Below the pieces are notes generated by a model. That model was not told the origin of the DNA, searched no databases, and worked only from the letters and a program-made list of their open reading frames with translations. From the NCBI RefSeq assembly GCF_003641185.1, contig NZ_CP032757.1, forward strand, positions 2,170,001 through 2,234,000: a stretch of DNA of 64,000 nucleotides, given 5' to 3'. Each line of letters begins with the position of its first letter. Position 1 is the first letter of the stretch. A program made the translations under genes and the position numbers. Origin of the DNA: Lactiplantibacillus pentosus. Its GTDB lineage: Bacteria; Bacillota; Bacilli; Lactobacillales; Lactobacillaceae. This document shows, one piece after another, positions 59,166-64,000 of this stretch.

Positions 59166-60544
59166 TAGTTTTCTTCCGCCTTTCCGGTTAATTGTTCGAT
59201 GGCCTTGATAAAACGGTCACCGCGAACTTCAAAGTTAGGATACTGATCCCAGCTCGCACAAGCTGGTGAGAGCATGATAATGTCGTTGGCTTGACTGTGT
59301 TCCCAAGCAATCGGTACGGCAGTTTCACAATTATCGGTAAAGACAATGTCGTCGATACCGGCTAATTTACCAGCGTCCGCCACTTTTTGAGCAGTTTCAC
59401 CAAAGACGATTAACGTCTTAACGTGTTCTTTCAAAGCTGGTGCTAGTTTTTCAAACGTATTGCCCCGGTCCAACCCACCGGCCAGTAGAATCACTGGTTG
59501 GTCAAACCCTTTGAGGGCCATTTCAGTCGAAACTAAGTTAGTTGCTTTGGAATCATTGTAGAATTGCCGATTTTGATACGTTTCCACGTATTGGGTCCGA
59601 TGCCGAACACCTGAGAAAGTCTTCAATACTTGCACGATACCGGCCGTTGGCACCGCTTGGAGCTTGGCAACCGTAATTGCAGCCAATGCGTTCTCAACGT
59701 TGTGGTCGCCCGGAATCCGAATATCGGCTGCATCCATGATATATTCATCCTTAAAATACAGCTTACCATTTTCTTCGTAGGCACCAGCTTTCGTGTTCGC
59801 TTGCCGTGAGAATGGGACCACCTGTGCAGCTGACTGCTTGCTGAGTTCACGCCATTCTTCACTATCCCAGTTGATGACGAAATAGTCATCTGGCGTTTGG
59901 TTCATCGTAATCCGCATTTTGGCCTTAACGTAGTTCTCACGTGAACCGTGATAATCCAAATGGGTCGAATAAATATTCGTAATGACCGCAATGTGCGGGT
60001 GTAAGGTACGTATCCCGCAAAGCATAAAGCTCGACAGCTCCGTGACCATCGTGTCGGCCGCCGTCGCTTTTTGGGCGATTGCCGAAGCTGGCACCCCAAT
60101 ATTACCTGCCACGTAGGCCTTACCAGCATCCGCGCGCTGGTTTAACATCATGGTGATCATGGTTGTGGTGGTCGTCTTACCATTGGTTCCCGTCACACCG
60201 ATCAATTCACCTTCCAAAATTTGGGAAGCAAGTTCCACCTCAGTAATGACCGGAATCCCCTTGGCCAAAGCACCACTGACGATTGGGTTAGAATACGGAA
60301 TACCTGGATTTTTGACAACGACCTTAAAATCCTCATCCAGTAATGACAGTGGATGGCCTCCCGTAATCACTTTGATACCGTCGCTCAATAGTTCCTGGGC
60401 GTCCGGATTATCATCAAATTCCTTTTTATCGTTAACGGTCACAAACGCGCCTAATTTGTGAAGCAATCGTGCGGCGTTCACCCCACTCTTTGCTAACCCT
60501 AGAACCAAAACTTTTTGGTTACGATACTGCTCAACCGACTTCAT
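59165..60544 (-). CDS. murD: UDP-MurNAc-L-alanine--D-glutamate ligase MurD
   Basis: A 459-aa Mur ligase. ATP-binding [15 protein letters not shown] at about 117-131, central ELSSFML...[11 protein letters not shown] and C-terminal [16 protein letters not shown] motifs. A GGGAG site precedes the ATG. Normally murD directly follows mraY; here about 1.1 kb with repeat copy 5 separates them. It must be transcribed through the repeat or from a promoter at its edge. Confidence 0.98.
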   Translation of the reverse strand: MKSVEQYRNQKVLVLGLAKSGVNAARLLHKLGAFVTVNDKKEFDDNPDAQELLSDGIKVITGGHPLSLLDEDFKVVVKNPGIPYSNPIVSGALAKGIPVITEVELASQILEGELIGVTGTNGKTTTTTMITMMLNQRADAGKAYVAGNIGVPASAIAQKATAADTMVTELSSFMLCGIRTLHPHIAVITNIYSTHLDYHGSRENYVKAKMRITMNQTPDDYFVINWDSEEWRELSKQSAAQVVPFSRQANTKAGAYEENGKLYFKDEYIMDAADIRIPGDHNVENALAAITVAKLQAVPTAGIVQVLKTFSGVRHRTQYVETYQNRQFYNDSKATNLVSTEMALKGFDQPVILLAGGLDRGNTFEKLAPALKEHVKTLIVFGETAQKVADAGKLAGIDDIVFTDNCETAVPIAWEHSQANDIIMLSPACASWDQYPNFEVRGDRFIKAIEQLTGKAEEN

Positions 60545-60582
60545 AAACCAAGATCTCCCTGTATTGTTTATAGATACTACTT

Positions 60583-61401
60583 ACGCATTGTGCTAGTTAA
60601 TTTGTCACGAATCATGATTAAATCATGCCATTTCTAGGTTCAAAGGTCGCCAGCTGAGACCCGCTGAAAACAGTGCGAGTTAGCGTAAACTTGCTGTGGC
60701 TGACCATCCTAGGCCGACTTCCAGGTATTCTGAGCAATGGCCGGAACGTGGTGGACGCAGATTTAAGCCGACAAACCACGTCTTAAATACTGGTCTTTCA
60801 CTAACCAAGCAAAGAACGCTTGCTAAGTGAAATTTCACCACTGGGCCTTGCCCAGAACACCTTCCAGCCGGTATGGTATTCGAAAGGCAGATAGGTGCGG
60901 ACCAAATTTTTTATTGGATTGGTCGTTGGTTCTTAGTATACGGTCATTTTGACATTCAACTGTTAGACTAGTTGCCATTGGAATTAGTCAGTAATATTCA
61001 GGTGACCTCTTGATACTCAAATGCCATAAAGCATCAACGGTACCGATTAAGAGTCTGCCAGAAGGACCAGCCATTGAATATTCAGTGGTCAATTGTACCC
61101 GTATAGGTGGTTGTTCATCCGCCATTCGAGCGGCTTCCCGACTGGAGGGGCTGGCTGACAATGCTCAGTAGCCAAATTATTCTTAGTCGGAAGTGGTTTG
61201 CTTCCGGCTTAGAATAAGACTCGTATTTGAAATTGCGCAGTGATTTTCTGCGTAAGTTCAAATCGACGTCGGCTACGTTCCAGCAATTGTCAGCCGGCCC
61301 CGGAAGTCGGACTAGGACGAACACCGGCTGACGGACAGTAGGCCAAACAATTGGCGTGATTTAATCATCTTTAATGCTACAGAATAACTAGCACAACGCG
61401 T
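60583..61401 (+). repeat. Dispersed structured repeat, copy 5 (best-preserved ends)
   Basis: An 819-bp non-coding element. Terminal inverted repeats of about 50 bp: left 60583-60630 begins ACGCATTGTGCTAGTTA, right 61352-61401 ends TAACTAGCACAACGCGT. It is flanked by the direct repeat ACTACTT (60576-60582 and 61402-61408; TACTACTT also matches), the mark of a transposition event. Arm 1 is 60714-60742 with 60844-60871; arm 2 is 61137-61165 with 61282-61310. Arm 2 encloses a 17-bp hairpin (61177-61193/61201-61217) and a second one (ATTTGAA/TTCAAAT, 61225-61263). It lies 39 bp upstream of murD. No transposase or other gene is inside. Confidence 0.92.
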
Positions 61402-61634
61402 ACTACTTAATTAACTTATTTATGTTACCACTCGACCAAGCGTTGGTCAGTAGTTGTTTGCCCAACAGACTGTCAGCCACTAGTCCCGTCACATAATTTG
61501 CGGCCAACTTTGCGCCATCACTTGATGCAGATGACGATTCAACGGGAACTAGCTGTATTCACTTTAACGAAGATATGTGCTGACGACCACTGGATAAACT
61601 TGGTAAAATTGGCCCGCAAAATACAATTATGTAC

Positions 61635-61664
61635 GGTTGACTAGGAGTTATTTCCTAATCAACC
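61635..61664 (-). promoter_or_regulatory. Stem-loop downstream of mraY
   Basis: Minus-strand GGTTGATTAGGAA against CTCCTAGTCAACC around a short loop, 17 bp after the mraY stop, without a T-run. It may stabilise the mRNA end or be a weak terminator. Between it and repeat copy 5 (61409-61634) nothing was seen. Confidence 0.5.
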
Positions 61665-61681
61665 CATTAAATGACTTTAAA

Positions 61682-62647
61682 TTAAACGATGCTTGCAACA
61701 CTAATAATCGCTGCAACTAAACCGACTGACCAAAAGACAATGTCAATCTTCCATTCGCTCCAGCCCTTCATTTCGAAGTGGTGGTGAATCGGACTCATTA
61801 AGAAGATCCGCTTACCAGTCAACTTGAACGAAGCGACTTGTAAGATAACTGAAGCTGTCTCAATCACGAAGATAATCCCAATCAGTAACAAGGATAATTC
61901 ATGGTGCAACAGAATTGAAACCGCGGCTAATGCACCACCGAGGGCCAAGGACCCCATGTCACCCATGAAAATTTTGGCTGGTTTGTGATTATAAACGAAG
62001 AAGCCCAGTAACGAACCGACAACGGCTAAACAGAAGAGCATCACGTTGTACTGGTGTTGGGCATGCGCAATGATGGCATACGCCCCAAAGGCAATCGTCG
62101 CCTGACCAGCAACTAATCCGTCCAAGCCATCGGTCAGATTGACGGCGTTGGAGAACCCGACTAACCAGATGATGACAAAAATCATGTACCAGATGCCCAG
62201 TGACCAGTCACCAAGACCCGGAATACGTAGGGCCATTGGCAAGTGTTCGTGTTGATAAACGACCGTCAAAATGACAGCACCGACAATTTGGCCTAATAAC
62301 TTTTGCCAAGCTTTCAAGCCTTCATTTTGTTTCCGCCATAACTTGATACTGTCATCCCAGAACCCTAAGGCCCCGTAGAGCACGAGAATGAATAACAGAA
62401 TCCAAGTCGTCGGTTGCAGCTGGTGTTGCCATAACCCGACCCAGAAGGTGGTGATCAGAATCGCCACGATGAATAGCAAGCCACCCATCGTCGGTGTTCC
62501 AGATTTTTTCTCATGCCACTTCGGTCCCTCTTCGCGAATCATCTGGCCCTCTTTACGAGCGCGGAAATACCGAATCAATGACGGCATCAACGCGAATACA
62601 ATTATAAAACCGCTGACTAGGGTTGCACCCCACACTAATAAACTCAC
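61682..62647 (-). CDS. mraY: Phospho-MurNAc-pentapeptide translocase MraY
   Basis: A 321-aa ten-segment membrane enzyme making lipid I from UDP-MurNAc-pentapeptide and undecaprenyl phosphate. Catalytic regions: [10 protein letters not shown], the double Asp in GFWDDSIK (about 98-99), NLTDGLDGL (170-178) and [15 protein letters not shown] start with GGAG upstream. It follows pbp2B by 29 bp. Confidence 0.98.
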   Translation of the reverse strand: MSLLVWGATLVSGFIIVFALMPSLIRYFRARKEGQMIREEGPKWHEKKSGTPTMGGLLFIVAILITTFWVGLWQHQLQPTTWILLFILVLYGALGFWDDSIKLWRKQNEGLKAWQKLLGQIVGAVILTVVYQHEHLPMALRIPGLGDWSLGIWYMIFVIIWLVGFSNAVNLTDGLDGLVAGQATIAFGAYAIIAHAQHQYNVMLFCLAVVGSLLGFFVYNHKPAKIFMGDMGSLALGGALAAVSILLHHELSLLLIGIIFVIETASVILQVASFKLTGKRIFLMSPIHHHFEMKGWSEWKIDIVFWSVGLVAAIISVASIV

Positions 62648-62676
62648 AACAATTCTCCATTCTAAGACTTGATTAC

Positions 62677-64000
62677 CTACTTCAATGTCACACTAATCGC
62701 TTGTTTGGCTTCAATCGGGTTGCCGGCCGTCACACTCTGCGTCTTGACATAACCGGTCCCACTCGTCGTGAGTTTGATCCCCGTTAAGGTTGCAAAATCA
62801 GCCACTTCACTGGCAGACCAACCAGATAAGTTCGGCATATACATCTGACCGTTCGTCACTAAGATGACCCGTTGACCACTTGAGACGACCGTGCCCGATG
62901 AAATCGACTGTTTGACCACACGGCTCCCTTTACCGACGACCACCACGTCTAACCCCTGTTTCTTGGCAGCTTTTTCGGCTGCGCTAGTCGACTGACTGGT
63001 CAAATCTTTCATCTTGACCGTTGTGGCCGTGGTTTCGCTGGCTTTTTGTTCTTCCAACGCACGTTTCATGACCGTGTCAAAAATCTCAGCCATGTCTTCT
63101 TCTGCGGAACTACCGTTAAGTGTCGGCTGTTTCATCGTAATGTACATAATGTACTTCGGATTCTTTGCCGGCGCCATCCCAACAACGGAATACAAGTAAG
63201 TATTATCACCTTGCTCGTAGGTACTCCCGTTGCTGACTTGGGCCGTACCAGTCTTAGCAGCGATTCGATAACCCTTGATTTTGTAGGCCGTCCCGGTCCC
63301 ATATGACTTGTAGACCACGTCTTGCATATGGTCAAGGACCTTGCTGGCCGTCTTCGAACTGATTGGTTGGCTGACAACCTTCTTTTTGCCCTTATAAACT
63401 GTTTTGCCAGTATTCAGATTAGTGATTTTTGAAATAAAGTATGGCTGTAACATCTTACCATGATTAGCGATGGCTGTGAATCCACGTAGCATTTGCATCG
63501 CCGTGACCTGAATCCCTTGTCCAAACGCTGTATCTGCTTGTTCGATTGGATACGTGAACTGAATCGACCCACTCTGTTCGTTGGCGAGGCCACTATTCGT
63601 ACTCTCCCGCAGGCCAAAACGCTTGATATATTTCAACCAGGTCTTAGCACCCATCGTCTGTTCGAGTTGGGCCATCGCGGTGTTACTGGAAAGGGCAAAT
63701 CCCTTGGCATAGGTGATGTTCCCCCAACCATTGGTATTCCAGTCCGGCACCGTGCTCTTACCAATCTTATATTCACCCGTTGGCACCGTCACGTTGGCGT
63801 TATACTTGCCACTATCAATGGCCGCCGCCATGGTGAAGACCTTCATCGTGGACCCTGGTTCGTAAGTATCTTCAACGAGCAAGTTTCGCCACATTTTAGA
63901 TAAGCCGGACTTAGTTTGCGCATTGAAAGTTGGCCGTTGGGTCGTGGCTAGAATTGCTCCCGTCTTGGCATTCATCAGCGTTGCGGTCATTGACTTTGGC
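62677..64000 (-). CDS. pbp2B: Penicillin-binding protein 2B, C-terminal part (cut by window edge)
   Basis: The frame is open through base 64000 (residues PKS precede [11 protein letters not shown]), so the N-terminus lies outside. Visible is the transpeptidase domain with catalytic Ser in GSTMK, the SSN motif ([10 protein letters not shown]) and KTGTAQ. Two C-terminal PASTA domains follow ([20 protein letters not shown] and [20 protein letters not shown]). It is the division-specific class B transpeptidase partner of FtsW, placed before mraY as in the dcw cluster. Confidence 0.96.
   Translation of the reverse strand, partial: PKSMTATLMNAKTGAILATTQRPTFNAQTKSGLSKMWRNLLVEDTYEPGSTMKVFTMAAAIDSGKYNANVTVPTGEYKIGKSTVPDWNTNGWGNITYAKGFALSSNTAMAQLEQTMGAKTWLKYIKRFGLRESTNSGLANEQSGSIQFTYPIEQADTAFGQGIQVTAMQMLRGFTAIANHGKMLQPYFISKITNLNTGKTVYKGKKKVVSQPISSKTASKVLDHMQDVVYKSYGTGTAYKIKGYRIAAKTGTAQVSNGSTYEQGDNTYLYSVVGMAPAKNPKYIMYITMKQPTLNGSSAEEDMAEIFDTVMKRALEEQKASETTATTVKMKDLTSQSTSAAEKAAKKQGLDVVVVGKGSRVVKQSISSGTVVSSGQRVILVTNGQMYMPNLSGWSASEVADFATLTGIKLTTSGTGYVKTQSVTAGNPIEAKQAISVTLK

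Noticed and set aside
61635..61664. Stem-loop after mraY as a true terminator
   Set aside because: There is no T-run after the stem on the minus strand, so it is recorded only as a stem-loop.

Overview
This window is a chromosomal segment of a low-GC Gram-positive lactic acid bacterium, almost certainly the Lactiplantibacillus plantarum group. The evidence is a pyruvate carboxylase/FtsW pair, a PDH operon, a DUF1831 protein beside a cysteine desulfurase, WxL/DUF916 surface proteins, a LysM–Ser-rich–NlpC/P60 protein and a complete division and wall cluster. Most genes lie on the minus strand; only def, rpoY, rnjA and the lipid kinase gene are on the plus strand. No rRNA, tRNA, prophage, CRISPR array or transposase gene was seen.

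Layout (minus-strand genes are transcribed right to left). 1-3.6 kb: ftsW followed by pycA (partial). 4.6-9.7 kb: an exosortase-G (XrtG) cluster made of a secreted substrate with a C-terminal sorting tail, XrtG, a GT2 glycosyltransferase and a polytopic membrane protein. 10-14 kb: typA, then a three-gene unit of a degenerate LDH-like protein, a UPF0223 protein and an inositol-monophosphatase family protein. 15.4-20.3 kb: pdhABCD with a near-consensus cre. 20.6-24.9 kb: def, an unknown membrane protein, rpoY-rnjA and a diacylglycerol-kinase family gene. 26-33.4 kb: a small unknown protein, the NlpC/P60 cell-wall protein, prs, and a phosphatase-TPR-recD2 operon. 33.7-37 kb: a three-gene WxL cluster. 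37.3-39.3 kb: ktrA and ktrB. 40.4-46 kb: NUDIX, small membrane protein, mtnN, cysteine desulfurase, DUF1831, mnmA and dapF. 46.1-48.8 kb: an ABC transporter, LytTR regulator and DUF3021 operon with a candidate LytTR operator. 49-64 kb: pbp2B (partial), mraY, murD, murG, divIB, ftsA, ftsZ, sepF, yggT, ylmH, divIVA, then ileS behind a T-box.

The most unusual content is a family of five dispersed, non-coding, roughly 0.82-0.97 kb elements (3692-4546, 14279-15244, 24984-25947, 39430-40316, 60583-61401), in both orientations and only between genes. The youngest-looking copy has about 50-bp terminal inverted repeats flanked by a 7-8 bp direct duplication, so it appears to have moved. It sits inside the division cluster between mraY and murD. 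Each copy has two large fold-back arms, each with a base stem of about 28 bp enclosing smaller hairpins. In two copies stem sequences have changed on both sides so that pairing is kept. This points to a mobile element whose nucleic-acid structure is under selection. I know of no named family that fits; no database search was possible.
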